Shown piece after piece: positions 46,913-55,598 of a DNA stretch of 64,000 nt. The notes under the pieces are model-generated. The model was not told the DNA's origin and made no database searches. It worked only from the letters and a program-made list of their open reading frames with translations. The DNA lies in NCBI GenBank assembly GCA_021772515.1, contig JAJFLU010000005.1:1-64000 (forward strand). The letters run 5' to 3'. Position 1 is the first letter of the stretch. Every line of letters begins with the position of its first letter. Origin of the DNA: Opitutales bacterium (GTDB lineage Bacteria > Verrucomicrobiota > Verrucomicrobiia > Opitutales > UBA2987). Both the position numbers and the translations under genes were made by a program.

Positions 46913-47347
46913 ATGACTATCCGCCCGTTTGTTGAATCTGATCGATCTGCATTGCGGAAAATCTACCTCGAAGCCCGAAGGCACACATTCGGCTGGATGG
47001 ATTGCTCTTTGATTAAAGAGGACGATTTCGACCGGGATACCGAGGGTGAAATAATCTGGGTCGCCACCGATAATGAGGAAGATAATCCAGTCGGGTTTAT
47101 TTCGATTTGGAAGCCCGACGATTTCGTCCATAGCTTATACGTCCATCCCAAAGAAATCGGCCAAGGCATCGGCTCAGCATTACTCAAAGAATGTCTCAAA
47201 AATATCGGGCGACCAGCATCATTAAAATGTGCCGAGCAGAATACCAAGGCCAGAGACTTTTATCTCTCAAAAGGATGGAAAACAGTCTCCAACGGAGAAA
47301 ACCCAGAAGGCAAATACCACCTAATGCACTTCAAAAAGAAAACCTGA
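46913..47347 (+). CDS. GNAT family N-acetyltransferase
   Basis: A 144-residue acetyl-CoA-dependent acyltransferase. The start MTIRPFVESDRSALRKIYLE is typical, VGFISIWKPDDFVHSLYVHP forms the beta4 strand, and IGQGIGSALLKECL is the pyrophosphate-binding motif A. The C-terminus ARDFYLSKGWKTV is motif B. The substrate is unknown. It sits alone between the retropepsin pair and a gene relic. Confidence 0.84.
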   Translation: MTIRPFVESDRSALRKIYLEARRHTFGWMDCSLIKEDDFDRDTEGEIIWVATDNEEDNPVGFISIWKPDDFVHSLYVHPKEIGQGIGSALLKECLKNIGRPASLKCAEQNTKARDFYLSKGWKTVSNGENPEGKYHLMHFKKKT

Positions 47348-47378
47348 CAAGACTGGTTCACGCCGGCACCGGGCATCT

Positions 47379-47447
47379 GTAACCGTTAGAGCCAGCCACA
47401 GCAAAGGGATTTCCGCCCGCATTGATACGATCTTGTGGAGAGCCTGA
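47379..47447 (+). pseudogene. Relic of the 3' end of a dipicolinate-synthase-A-like gene
   Basis: The 69 bases read VTVRASHSKGIS, then ARIDTIL, and end in a stop. This corresponds codon for codon to VTVGASQWKGISERIQTIL at residues 280-298 and the stop of the DpaA-like protein (45847-45915). By hand count 50 of 69 bases agree. Upstream bases 47350-47378 hint at further similarity with an indel. There is no start or open reading frame around it. It lies 1.43 kb after the intact gene's stop, beyond three accessory genes. Confidence 0.75.
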
Positions 47448-47485
47448 AATCTGCCTGGAACTTACGGTTCCGTTCTGGTTTCCTA

Positions 47486-47992
47486 TTATTTTAGTATTTC
47501 CGGTATGTTTATTCCGTTTTTGTGACACCACAGATCAATTCGCGTATTTTGAATATTTAGCTCATATACTATTGCCTGTGAACTTTTTAGGTGCCTGGTA
47601 CGCAATTTTACTTCTGTTCCTTTTGGTAGATATGGCACCCATCTCAAAAAACGCCAAATTGCAGATAACGCTTCAATTCTTTTGAAAGTGGTATCAATCG
47701 ATGGATTAATTACAACGCTAGTTACTTTAATCTCCTTGCAGATGTTACGGAGTTTTTCTGTCTTCGGGTCTTTACTTTTGTCAGACGTAATTACAATCCA
47801 GTCTGGGTGTTCATTGATTACCGTAAGCCAAGAACGATCATCGGCACCTTCTGCAAATTTATCAATCAGGTTAAGCACCCGAAACTCAATATTCTGACTC
47901 TCTATGCTATCCCTATAGAATACATCAAGCTTTTTAGATAAAGATGTTCCTAAACACTTATCGAAAAATAACCAAAATCGATCATGCTGCAT
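47486..47992 (-). CDS. PIN-like toxin (VapC45-type)
   Basis: A 168-residue protein starting MQHDRFWLFFDKCLGTSLSK. The early FFD aspartate, DDRSWLTV and then DWIVITSDKSKD match PIN-like proteins of the VapC45 type that pair with a DUF433-containing antitoxin. It would act as a ribonuclease toxin. It is encoded second, overlapping the antitoxin gene by 11 bases, which is usual for this pair. AT-rich. Toxic activity is inferred from pairing and motif only. Confidence 0.7.
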   Translation of the reverse strand: MQHDRFWLFFDKCLGTSLSKKLDVFYRDSIESQNIEFRVLNLIDKFAEGADDRSWLTVINEHPDWIVITSDKSKDPKTEKLRNICKEIKVTSVVINPSIDTTFKRIEALSAIWRFLRWVPYLPKGTEVKLRTRHLKSSQAIVYELNIQNTRIDLWCHKNGINIPEILK

Positions 47993-48686
47993 ATCCTATT
48001 ACTTTACAATATTCGCAAGAGGCCCTCACGGAATCAAAATCTACAGAATAAAGTTCGGAAACTTTGGCCATATCTCCTTCCGCTTTGACTGCACTCCATA
48101 AATCTGGGGCACTACAGGGAGTATTGCGCACGGCTGGTTCGCCAAACATCACACGCGGATTCATAACTATCTGGCGATCAAAGTATTCACCAACGATAAA
48201 TTCGTATGCAAGATTAGTTGTATTGTCAAAGTTGATAAAATTAAGATAATCCGTCTCGATTGAGTGAATGCCCATTTGACCGATATGCTTTCCAGTAAGT
48301 TGTGTAGGATCATTTTCACCCGCTAGAAATACAAATAATTCTTTATCATCGTAGGCTATTTGATGGCGGCTATCAGCAAAAGGAATTTCAATTTGAAACT
48401 TTTCCTGAGCTACCTTTATCGCGGAGCGAATTTTCTGTAAACTGAAAGTCTGAGGCAATCCACGGCTCATATCTCTTAAATTTTTAATGGCAACTGCTTC
48501 GAGGAACTCATGAAAAGTAATAAACGCGGTTCCATTGGAATCTATCTTTGGTACTCTAAGTGGGTGATGGAGTTTATCTCCAAGAAACCAATAGCGCATT
48601 CTACCAATGGACATATTTGCGTAGTAAGACGCCTCTTGTAGAGAGTATAGTCCCGTATGGTTTTCTATGGATTCGAGCAGATTCAC
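47982..48686 (-). CDS. DUF433-containing antitoxin (VapB45-type)
   Basis: A 234-residue protein. The N-terminal part (GLYSLQEASYYANMSIGRMR) looks like a MerR/HTH DNA-binding segment. The C-terminal 60 residues are a DUF433 domain: MNPRVMFGEPAVRNTPCSAP, then DLWSAVKAEGDMAKVSELYS and the region DFDSVRASCEYCK. Mycobacterial VapB45 (Rv2018) has the same length and order. It precedes and overlaps the PIN-like gene, so the two form a toxin-antitoxin operon that is probably self-regulated. No clear operator was identified in the 220-bp upstream gap. Confidence 0.72.
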   Translation of the reverse strand: MNLLESIENHTGLYSLQEASYYANMSIGRMRYWFLGDKLHHPLRVPKIDSNGTAFITFHEFLEAVAIKNLRDMSRGLPQTFSLQKIRSAIKVAQEKFQIEIPFADSRHQIAYDDKELFVFLAGENDPTQLTGKHIGQMGIHSIETDYLNFINFDNTTNLAYEFIVGEYFDRQIVMNPRVMFGEPAVRNTPCSAPDLWSAVKAEGDMAKVSELYSVDFDSVRASCEYCKVIGYAA

Positions 48687-48906
48687 TTTAGTTAATAGGT
48701 TACAAGATTAAACCCCTTGTCAACTTTATCAAACTTGAGAGTATATTCGCGTACGTCAATATTACTGCTTAGATTATAAATATTCTAATGGAAATCAACC
48801 TTTTTTCTTTCAACATGAGGTCTTATCGTGCAATTAGGACAATATTGAACTTTTTAATTGTTTAGATAAAGCAGAAGATGCCGTTTGTTTCTGCCTCCAT
48901 TAACTC

Positions 48907-49389
48907 ATGAATAATTTACTTAAACTTTTGCTTGAGGGCGAAAACCTCTCGACTGTGCAGATGGGGGAGATTTTGGGTATGGATCGTGCCGAGGTGGAGG
49001 CGGAACTGGAAAAGCTGAAAGCCGAAAAAGTTCTCCTCGGGTGGCGGCCGGTGCTGCATCCCAATGTGGCGGCAGAGAACGAAGTCCGGGCTCTCATCGA
49101 AGTCAAAATTTCACCGGAACGCGAAGGGGGGTTCGACCGCATGGGCGAGCGCATCAGCCGTTTCGACGAGGTGGAAACCTGTTACCTTATGTCCGGCGGC
49201 TATGATCTGCTTTGTGTGGTAAAAGGGGCCAACCTCCACGATGTGGCCGCCTTTGTCTCCGAAAAACTGGCCACCATCGAAGGCGTCCTTTCCACCGTCA
49301 CCCATTTCCTGCTGAGAGCTTACAAGGAACAGGGCTATTACCTCGGAGGCGAACGCGGCGACCCGGACAAACCGGCCATCAGTCCGTGA
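48907..49389 (+). CDS. Lrp/AsnC family transcriptional regulator (AlaR-like)
   Basis: A 160-residue regulator: an N-terminal winged helix (NLLKLLLEGENLSTVQMGEI, about 1-55) and a RAM ligand-binding domain (ALIEVKISPEREGGFDRMGE, then CYLMSGGYDLLCVVKGANLH). It is followed 207 bp later by a class I aminotransferase, the same order as yugG-yugH (alaR-alaT) in Bacillus. The likely job is amino-acid-dependent control of that gene; this is inferred from order and family. Confidence 0.85.
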   Translation: MNNLLKLLLEGENLSTVQMGEILGMDRAEVEAELEKLKAEKVLLGWRPVLHPNVAAENEVRALIEVKISPEREGGFDRMGERISRFDEVETCYLMSGGYDLLCVVKGANLHDVAAFVSEKLATIEGVLSTVTHFLLRAYKEQGYYLGGERGDPDKPAISP

Positions 49390-49423
49390 CCCGATCCGCA
49401 AAATCGAAACATAAGCATTAAAT

Positions 49424-49532
49424 CCTCATCTTCCTCATCCTCTTCCTCTTTGTCTTTCTCTATTTTTTTGTAACTTGTTGTTATTAATGCCATTAGGGAC
49501 GAAGAGAAAGAGCAAGACGAAGAGGAAGATAA
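49424..49532. repeat. CT-rich and GA-rich simple repeats forming an imperfect inverted repeat
   Basis: A C/T run (49424-49464, TCCTCATCTTCCTCATCCTC type) is followed after about 35 bases by a G/A run (about 49500-49532, GACGAAGAGAAAGAGCAAG type). The two arms are largely complementary and could form a long hairpin. It lies between alaR-like and alaT-like genes and resembles the tract at 42288-42352. Function unknown. Confidence 0.6.
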
Positions 49533-49596
49533 TAAAAAACGACCTGATCTTGACGCCTTCAACCCCTGATCCCGAACTGCATAAATCGAACTATCC

Positions 49597-50769
49597 ATGA
49601 GCGACGACACTTCTCGTTTCGTGGCCAGGCATATCCAAAGCCTGCCGCGCTCGGGCATTCGGGAATTTTTCTCAATTGTCTCAAAAATGCCCGATGCGAT
49701 CTCCCTCGGTATCGGGGAGCCCGATTTCCATACTCCCTGGAGAATACGCGAAGCCGCCATCTTTGCCCTCGAACGCGGCAAAACCAGTTACACGGATAAC
49801 CTCGGCCTGATCCAGTTGCGGCGCGCCATTTCCGACTACGTTGAGGAGCATTTTGGTCTCAGTTATCATCCAGATAATGAAATTCTCGTCACCACGGGAG
49901 TCTCGGAGGGGCTCGATGCGGCTCTGCGAGCATTCATCAATCCGGGAGACAAAGCGCTTTACCACGAACCTTGTTATGTCGCCTACCATCCTTGCGTGCA
50001 GCTTGCCCACGGGGAGGGCGTTCCCATTCCCACTTCGGCGGCGGACCGATTTTCACTGAATCCCCAAACGCTGGCCGAATCCTGGCAACCCGGCTGCAAG
50101 GCTCTCGTGCTCAACTTCCCCACCAACCCCACCGGGGGCGTGCTCGACTCCGATTCCATGGAGAAAATTGCCCGATTTGCCGTAGAAAAGGATTTGCTGG
50201 TCATTTCAGACGAAATTTATGCGGAACTTTCCTATGGTGAAAAACATCGCAGCATCGCGACCTTGCCGAGAATGAAGGAGCGCACAATTTTCCTGCACGG
50301 CGTCTCCAAGGCCTTCGCCATGACCGGTTTCCGCATTGGATTTGCCTGCGGCCCAGCCCCGCTAATCGAGGCCATGACGACGGTCCACCAATACGGAATG
50401 CTCTGCGCCCCCATCGTCAGTCAGGAGGCGGCCATCGAGGCTCTGCGGCATGGGCAGGAGGCGGTCGAGCAGATGCGCACCCAGTACCAGCGGCGGCGAG
50501 ATTACATTGTGCGGAAATTTAACGAGATGGGATTGTCTTGCCATTTGCCCCAAGGAACCTTTTACGCTTTCCCCGATATTCGAACAACAGGGTTGACGGA
50601 GGAGCAGTTCTGCCATCGTTTGCTCAACGAACAAAAAGTGGCGGTGGTGCCCGGCACAGCCTTCGGCCCGAGCGGTAAAGGTTTTGTCAGAGCGAGTTTC
50701 GCCACCGGTTACGAGCGGCTCATCGAGGCCGTCGAGCGGATAGATAAATTTATAGGGAGTTTAAAGTAA
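49597..50769 (+). CDS. Class I/II pyridoxal-phosphate aminotransferase (AlaT/PatA-like)
   Basis: A 390-residue fold-type I aminotransferase. NFPTNPTGG binds the substrate region, SDEIYAELSYG holds the PLP Asp/Tyr, and K238 in GVSKAFAMTGFRIG forms the Schiff base. IGEPDFHTPWRIREAA is the usual N-terminal motif. With the Lrp-type gene upstream it matches the alaR-alaT arrangement, so an alanine or branched amino acid aminotransferase is likely. It ends four bases before der. Confidence 0.87.
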   Translation: MSDDTSRFVARHIQSLPRSGIREFFSIVSKMPDAISLGIGEPDFHTPWRIREAAIFALERGKTSYTDNLGLIQLRRAISDYVEEHFGLSYHPDNEILVTTGVSEGLDAALRAFINPGDKALYHEPCYVAYHPCVQLAHGEGVPIPTSAADRFSLNPQTLAESWQPGCKALVLNFPTNPTGGVLDSDSMEKIARFAVEKDLLVISDEIYAELSYGEKHRSIATLPRMKERTIFLHGVSKAFAMTGFRIGFACGPAPLIEAMTTVHQYGMLCAPIVSQEAAIEALRHGQEAVEQMRTQYQRRRDYIVRKFNEMGLSCHLPQGTFYAFPDIRTTGLTEEQFCHRLLNEQKVAVVPGTAFGPSGKGFVRASFATGYERLIEAVERIDKFIGSLK

Positions 50770-50773
50770 TACC

Positions 50774-52207
50774 ATGGAACCTTCAAGAAGTGTAGCCCTC
50801 GTGGGCAGGCCCAATGTGGGCAAAAGCCGGCTTTTCAACCGTCTGGCCGGGCGGCGCATCGCCATCGTGCATGACCAGCCGGGTGTCACCCGCGATGTCA
50901 ATGCCATCGAAATCGACGGCGATTTCATCCTTATGGACACCGGTGGCATCGGGTTGGAAGTCGTCGAGGGCAAGGCCGTGATGACCGACGCGGTCGAGGA
51001 ACAGGTGGCCTTCGCGATTCAGGCGGCCAGTGTTATTATCTTTATGGTGGATGGGCGGGAAGGCTGCACCCCGCTGGACGAGGCGGTGGCCGATAAATTG
51101 CGCCAATATGGTAAAGAGCCGATTTTGGTCATCAATAAAATCGATTCCGACCGGCAGGAACACCAGGGGTCGGATTTCGCCCGGATGGGTTTCGACCAGC
51201 TAATTCTGGTATCGGCGGAGCATGGGCGCGGCATATTCGATCTGCGTGAGAGCATCGATACCGCACTCGGGCCCAAACTCCCGGCGCCGGAGGAACTTTC
51301 AGAAAAGCGCATCCAGATCTGTTTCACGGGCCGCCCCAATGTGGGCAAATCCTCCATTTGCAACCGCCTCTTCAAATCCGACCGCCTCGTCGTGACCGAG
51401 GTTCCGGGGACGACCAGGGATTCCATCGCACTCGACATGGATTACGAGACCAGGGAGGGAGAAAACTGGCCGTTTCGGCTGATTGATACGGCGGGTTTGC
51501 GAAGAAAGGGGAAAATGAATTCCTCGGTGGAGTTTTTCTCGGCCATGAGATCGGAGGGAGCGGTTATGCAGGCCGATGTCGTTTTTCTCGTCCTTGATGC
51601 CCTCAACGGCGTCACCACTCAGGATAAAGCCCTCGCCGGGCAAATCGTAAAAGCGGGAAAAACCCTCGCCGTGGTGGTCAACAAGTGGGATTTGGCAATG
51701 GAGGCTTTCAGAAATGAACCTGTCAAAGGCTATGAGGACGAAAGGGATTTTCGCAGGAAATTTTCCAAGGCCATCTTCAAGGAACTTTTCTTTTTACCGG
51801 GCAGCCCGATCCTTTTTGTCTCCGCTCTGGAGGGACTCTCAATCGCTAAAATCCTGCACACGGCCCGCGATCTCGATCGCATCCAATCGACGCAACTGCC
51901 CACCGCGAAGGTCAACCAAGTGGTCGCCAATTTGACCGAGCGCCAACGCCCCCCGCTCATCAAAGGGAAGCGTTTCAAAATCTATTATGCCGTTCAGACC
52001 GGTTCCCGGCCCTTTCAAATTCGCCTCTTCTGCAATATCGCGGCCAACCTCGACGACCGCTACCGCCGCTACCTCGAAAAAGGGTTTCACGCCGAGTTCG
52101 GCCTGCCCGGCTGCCCTGTGCAGTTCCTGTTAATCGGCAAACCGAAACGCTCCAAAGATTTTTACCAGCCTCAGATGAAAAAGAAAGAATTCAGCGCGAA
52201 AGGATAG
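50774..52207 (+). CDS. der: Ribosome biogenesis GTPase Der (EngA)
   Basis: A 477-residue GTPase with two tandem G domains and a C-terminal KH-like domain, required for 50S assembly. Domain 1: GRPNVGKSRLFNRL, DTGG and NKID. Domain 2 (from about 178): GRPNVGKSSICNRLF, DTAGLRRKGK and NKWDLA. The KH-like end has RFKIYYAVQTGSRPFQIRLF. It is tightly packed between alaT (4 bp) and fmt (8 bp). The tail after residue 455 is basic. Confidence 0.95.
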   Translation: MEPSRSVALVGRPNVGKSRLFNRLAGRRIAIVHDQPGVTRDVNAIEIDGDFILMDTGGIGLEVVEGKAVMTDAVEEQVAFAIQAASVIIFMVDGREGCTPLDEAVADKLRQYGKEPILVINKIDSDRQEHQGSDFARMGFDQLILVSAEHGRGIFDLRESIDTALGPKLPAPEELSEKRIQICFTGRPNVGKSSICNRLFKSDRLVVTEVPGTTRDSIALDMDYETREGENWPFRLIDTAGLRRKGKMNSSVEFFSAMRSEGAVMQADVVFLVLDALNGVTTQDKALAGQIVKAGKTLAVVVNKWDLAMEAFRNEPVKGYEDERDFRRKFSKAIFKELFFLPGSPILFVSALEGLSIAKILHTARDLDRIQSTQLPTAKVNQVVANLTERQRPPLIKGKRFKIYYAVQTGSRPFQIRLFCNIAANLDDRYRRYLEKGFHAEFGLPGCPVQFLLIGKPKRSKDFYQPQMKKKEFSAKG

Positions 52208-52215
52208 ATTGTCCT

Positions 52216-53208
52216 TTGGAATCGGTAAAAACAGTTTTCCTGGGTTCTGATTCCATCGCCCTGCCGATGCTGGAGGAGCTATTATCGCATTTTGGGAAAG
52301 ATTTGCAGTTGGCGGGTATTATCACGGGAGCCGACAAACCTTCCGGGCGCGGGATGAACCTGAAGGCCAATCCCGTAAAGAAATGGGCTTTGGAAAAGGG
52401 GATTTCGTTTCGACAACCCGAGAAGATTGGTCCACCGGAACTTGATTGGCTGAGGGAAATCGGCTGCGACCTGCTTCTGGTAATGTCCTATGGCCATATA
52501 CTGAAACAGGAATTGCTCGATCTGCCAAAATTGGGCGCTTACAACATCCATACCTCGGTTCTGCCTGCCTACCGGGGCGCCTCGCCTATCGAAACCGCCA
52601 TCGCCGAGGGTGAGAATGAAACGGGCGTAACCTTCATGGGCATGGTGCGAAAAATGGATGCCGGGCCCATGTTGAATTGCGAAAAGGCGTCGATTGGCCC
52701 GGAGGATACCACCACCGACCTGCGCGAAAAACTGAGCCTTGCCTGCCTGCCATTGCTCCGCCGCGGTCTGCCCGCCGTTCTTAAAGGCGAGGCAAAATTT
52801 CACGAACAGAACCCCGCCGGTGTGAGCTACACCCGGTTGTTGAAAAAAAGCGACGGCATTCTCGATTTCCAAAAAACCGCCCGCCAACTGGCCAACCGCA
52901 TCCGGGCATTGCAGCCCTGGCCGGGTTGTTTTTTCGAATGTAACGGTGTGCGCATCAAGGTAGGGAAGGCTTCCGTGGCCGATAGTTCCGAGGTTGGCAG
53001 ACCCGGCGAAGCGCTCGAAACGCAGAGCAATTGCCTGGAGGTGGCAACCGGTGATGGCACGCTTCAATTTATGGCCATGCAGCGACCCGGCGGCAAAATG
53101 CTCCCGGCTGGCGATTTTTTGAGAGGCTTCCCAATTACCCCCGGAACACTCCTGACAGGCGGCGATATGGCGCCCCTGAGTTCACCCACGCCTTTTGCCA
53201 AAAAGTAA
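52216..53208 (+). CDS. fmt: Methionyl-tRNA formyltransferase
   Basis: A 330-residue enzyme formylating initiator Met-tRNA with 10-formyl-tetrahydrofolate. The catalytic residues N110, H112 and D148 are in YNIHTSVLPAYRGASPIE and MVRKMDAGP, equivalent to Asn106, His108 and Asp144 of the E. coli enzyme. The C-terminal domain includes RALQPWPGCFFECNG. The start is a TTG eight bases after der; the protein there (ESVKTVFLGSDSIALP) aligns with the family N-terminus, and no closer ATG exists. The tail after about 315 is longer than usual. Confidence 0.92.
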   Translation: MESVKTVFLGSDSIALPMLEELLSHFGKDLQLAGIITGADKPSGRGMNLKANPVKKWALEKGISFRQPEKIGPPELDWLREIGCDLLLVMSYGHILKQELLDLPKLGAYNIHTSVLPAYRGASPIETAIAEGENETGVTFMGMVRKMDAGPMLNCEKASIGPEDTTTDLREKLSLACLPLLRRGLPAVLKGEAKFHEQNPAGVSYTRLLKKSDGILDFQKTARQLANRIRALQPWPGCFFECNGVRIKVGKASVADSSEVGRPGEALETQSNCLEVATGDGTLQFMAMQRPGGKMLPAGDFLRGFPITPGTLLTGGDMAPLSSPTPFAKK

Positions 53209-53290
53209 ATTCGGGGTTCTTTTTAGACGATTCGGTTGACAACTGGCGGTTGAAAAAGTTTACCATTGATGGCACCCGAAACACAGGCCC

Positions 53291-53944
53291 ATGCCAGGTA
53301 TCAACAGAAAAAACTTTCACCTCATCCTCACCCTTGTCGGGGCGGTTTTCTGGATGCTTCCGGCTTACTCCGCCAATGCCAAAAATTCGCGCAACAGCAT
53401 CGATAGTGAAAAAATCGAATTGGCGAATTTAAGGGCTGATCTGGCGCTCCTGCAGCAACAGGTATCCCGGTTTTCACTGGAATTGGAAAAATTATCGCGT
53501 GAGAATCGGGAATTAAAAAACAATTTGCAAATCCGGCTCGAACAACAGGAAGCCAGTCTCGCCCGGCTTGCCACGGTGGCGGAGTTGAACAACCGCATGG
53601 CGGCGGCGAGGGAGGAAATGCTGGCCCGGCTCAGCGCCGAGAAATCCGAGATTATCATCGAGGTGAGCAGTCAGATGGAGCGCCTTGCCAACCAGACTCA
53701 GGAGGCGATGAAGGCCCTCGCGGAATCGGTCGCGGCCAAACCGACAATCAGTGTCGAGCGAACATTTTCCGAGGATTATCCCAAAAAAGGAGTCGCCTAC
53801 ACGGTGGAAAGTGGTGACACGCTTTCGGCCATCGCAAAAAAATTTAATTCCACTGTGGCGGATATCCAAAACGCCAATAAAATCGCCGATCCAAAGGGAT
53901 TGAAGGCGGGGCAAACGATATTTGTCCCCCAATCAAGCAAGTAA
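53291..53944 (+). CDS. Exported coiled-coil protein with C-terminal LysM domain
   Basis: A 217-residue protein. The signal peptide runs to about 29 (FHLILTLVGAVFWMLPAYSA). Residues about 35-145 are a long coiled coil (ELANLRADLALLQQQVSRFS and similar heptads). A LysM module occupies about 169-214: YTVESGDTLSAIAKKF, then IQNANKIADPKGLKAGQTIF. LysM binds peptidoglycan, so the protein probably bridges cell wall and another envelope partner. It lies 82 bp after fmt and 20 bp before parB. Confidence 0.84.
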   Translation: MPGINRKNFHLILTLVGAVFWMLPAYSANAKNSRNSIDSEKIELANLRADLALLQQQVSRFSLELEKLSRENRELKNNLQIRLEQQEASLARLATVAELNNRMAAAREEMLARLSAEKSEIIIEVSSQMERLANQTQEAMKALAESVAAKPTISVERTFSEDYPKKGVAYTVESGDTLSAIAKKFNSTVADIQNANKIADPKGLKAGQTIFVPQSSK

Positions 53945-53964
53945 GTAAGTAGTTAAGAATTGCC

Positions 53965-54987
53965 ATGTCAAAAATCAAAAAACGATTGGGAAGAGGATTG
54001 GGCAGCCTGATATCCGGCGGTGTCGCCCGGCCCCTCCCAAAAACCGTGAAAACAGCCGATGACACCAAGACCAAGGTCAAGGCCAAGGCGAAGACCAAGA
54101 CCAAAAAAGCGACGACTGGCGGTCCTCGAAAGAAAGTTAAATCCCCCGGCAAAACCAGACGTCCCGCCGCCGCCACCGCCGAGAATCCCCCCTCGACAGG
54201 AGAATTCAGGGAAATTCCGATCAACAAGATTAGGCCCAATCCCTATCAGCCGCGTCGTGAAATCGCTGCCGAACAGGTGCGCGAACTGGCCGAGAGCATT
54301 CGCTCCGAGGGCCTCATGCAGCCCATTGTGGTTCGAGAAGTTGATCGAGCTTTTCAAATTATCGCGGGTGAAAGGCGATTTCGAGCCTGCCAGGAACTGA
54401 AGCTCAAAAAAATTCCCGCCCGAGTAGTTGTGGCCAGCGATGCCTCCAGCGCCGCCATGTCGCTGATTGAAAATTTGCAGCGCGAGGGGCTCAACCCGGT
54501 GGAAGAGGCGCTCGGTTATGCCAGCTTGATTCGCGATTTCGATTTGACTCAGGAAGGTGTCTCCGAACGTGTCGGCAAGGGCCGTGCCACGGTTGCCAAC
54601 TCCCTGCGTCTGCTCCAGTTGGAAGGAGAAATCCAGGGCTACCTGAGCAAGGGTCTTCTTTCGGTTGGACATGCCAAAGTCCTGCTGGGAATCGAAGATT
54701 CCGGCCAGCGGATGCTCATTGTGCGCCGCATCATCGAGGCGGGTCTGAGTGTGCGCGAGCTGGAAAAAATTGCCCGCCGCCACCGGGAGGGCAAGTCCCC
54801 CACCGGGCCGAGGCAAAGACCGGCATCGGAGTCCACCGTCATCAAATCCGTGGAAAATCAATTGGAATTAAGGTTCAACACCCGAGTAAAAGTTCGCCAC
54901 ACGGCCAAAAAAGGCAGAATTGTCATCGAATATTACGGTAACGACGATTTGCAGCGCATTCTTGAAAAACTGGGTATAAATGCATAG
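53965..54987 (+). CDS. parB: ParB/Spo0J family chromosome partition protein
   Basis: A 340-residue CTPase/DNA-binding clamp that loads at parS. The start SKIKKRLGRGLGSLISGG is the usual ParA-contacting end. Then comes an unusual Lys/Ala/Thr/Pro-rich linker at about 25-72. The core has INKIRPNPYQPRREI, GERRFRACQELKLKKIPARV and ENLQREGLNPVEEALGYASL, followed by the HTH (VSERVGKGRATVANSLRLLQ) and a C-terminal dimerisation part. No parA gene and no parS-like sequence (TGTTTCACGTGAAACA) were seen in the window. Confidence 0.92.
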   Translation: MSKIKKRLGRGLGSLISGGVARPLPKTVKTADDTKTKVKAKAKTKTKKATTGGPRKKVKSPGKTRRPAAATAENPPSTGEFREIPINKIRPNPYQPRREIAAEQVRELAESIRSEGLMQPIVVREVDRAFQIIAGERRFRACQELKLKKIPARVVVASDASSAAMSLIENLQREGLNPVEEALGYASLIRDFDLTQEGVSERVGKGRATVANSLRLLQLEGEIQGYLSKGLLSVGHAKVLLGIEDSGQRMLIVRRIIEAGLSVRELEKIARRHREGKSPTGPRQRPASESTVIKSVENQLELRFNTRVKVRHTAKKGRIVIEYYGNDDLQRILEKLGINA

Positions 54988-55099
54988 GCTTTTTGGAGTG
55001 GGTTCGCTAAATTCCCTATTCTTCGCATTAAGTTCTTGATTCTTCCCCTCAAATGCGCATTTTCGCCATTCCGCATAAAAATACCACAATATCGGAAAC

Positions 55100-55549
55100 A
55101 TGGGTCCTATCCTTTCAGCATTTTTTACACTCCTCTTGATTATCGTCTGCGTTGTGATGATCTTTTTGGTTCTCTTGCAGCGCGCAAACACCAATGCGGG
55201 CCTCGGAACCGCCTTCGGGGGAGGCATGGCAGAATCTACCTTTGGCGCCGATGCCGGGGGAGTGCTTAAAAAGCTTACCTTTATCGCTGCAGTAGCCTTT
55301 TTTATTCTCAGTTTCGGTCTTTACCTCGGGTATATTTCCGGCGTCGGCGGTCCACAAGTAGAGGAAGGCGTTTTGCCCACCAATATTTCCGCCGAGGAGC
55401 CGTTAACCGCTTTACCCGAGGCTGCTCAGGAACCGGTAAAAGAGGCGCTCAGCCCAATTTTGGAGCCAACCGTGGACTCTGGATCCGAAGCCGTTCCGGA
55501 AGAACCAGAAGCAGGGGATTCCGATGCGGATGCTCCCGAACAACCCTGA
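55100..55549 (+). CDS. secG: Preprotein translocase subunit SecG
   Basis: A 149-residue SecG. Two membrane helices (about 5-25 and 55-78) flank the conserved cytoplasmic loop LLQRANTNAGLGTAFGGGMA. SecG aids SecA-driven export through SecYE. The C-terminal about 60 residues are Glu/Pro/Ala-rich (from about 88, EEGVLPTNISAEEP), longer and more acidic than in many SecG proteins. It is followed by an exported protein gene that starts about 50 bases after its stop. Confidence 0.92.
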   Translation: MGPILSAFFTLLLIIVCVVMIFLVLLQRANTNAGLGTAFGGGMAESTFGADAGGVLKKLTFIAAVAFFILSFGLYLGYISGVGGPQVEEGVLPTNISAEEPLTALPEAAQEPVKEALSPILEPTVDSGSEAVPEEPEAGDSDADAPEQP

Positions 55550-55598
55550 GCCCGGTTTTCGGGAGGTAGGCAGCAGCAGTAGCCGTAGCCCATCCTTC

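Noticed and set aside
47422-47685. Hydrophobic plus-strand frame of 87 codons
   Set aside because: Overlaps the PIN-like toxin gene on the other strand, which has clear motifs and pairing with its antitoxin.
53965-54987. parS sites near parB
   Set aside because: No TGTTTCACGTGAAACA-like palindrome was found in the surrounding sequence, and no parA gene.
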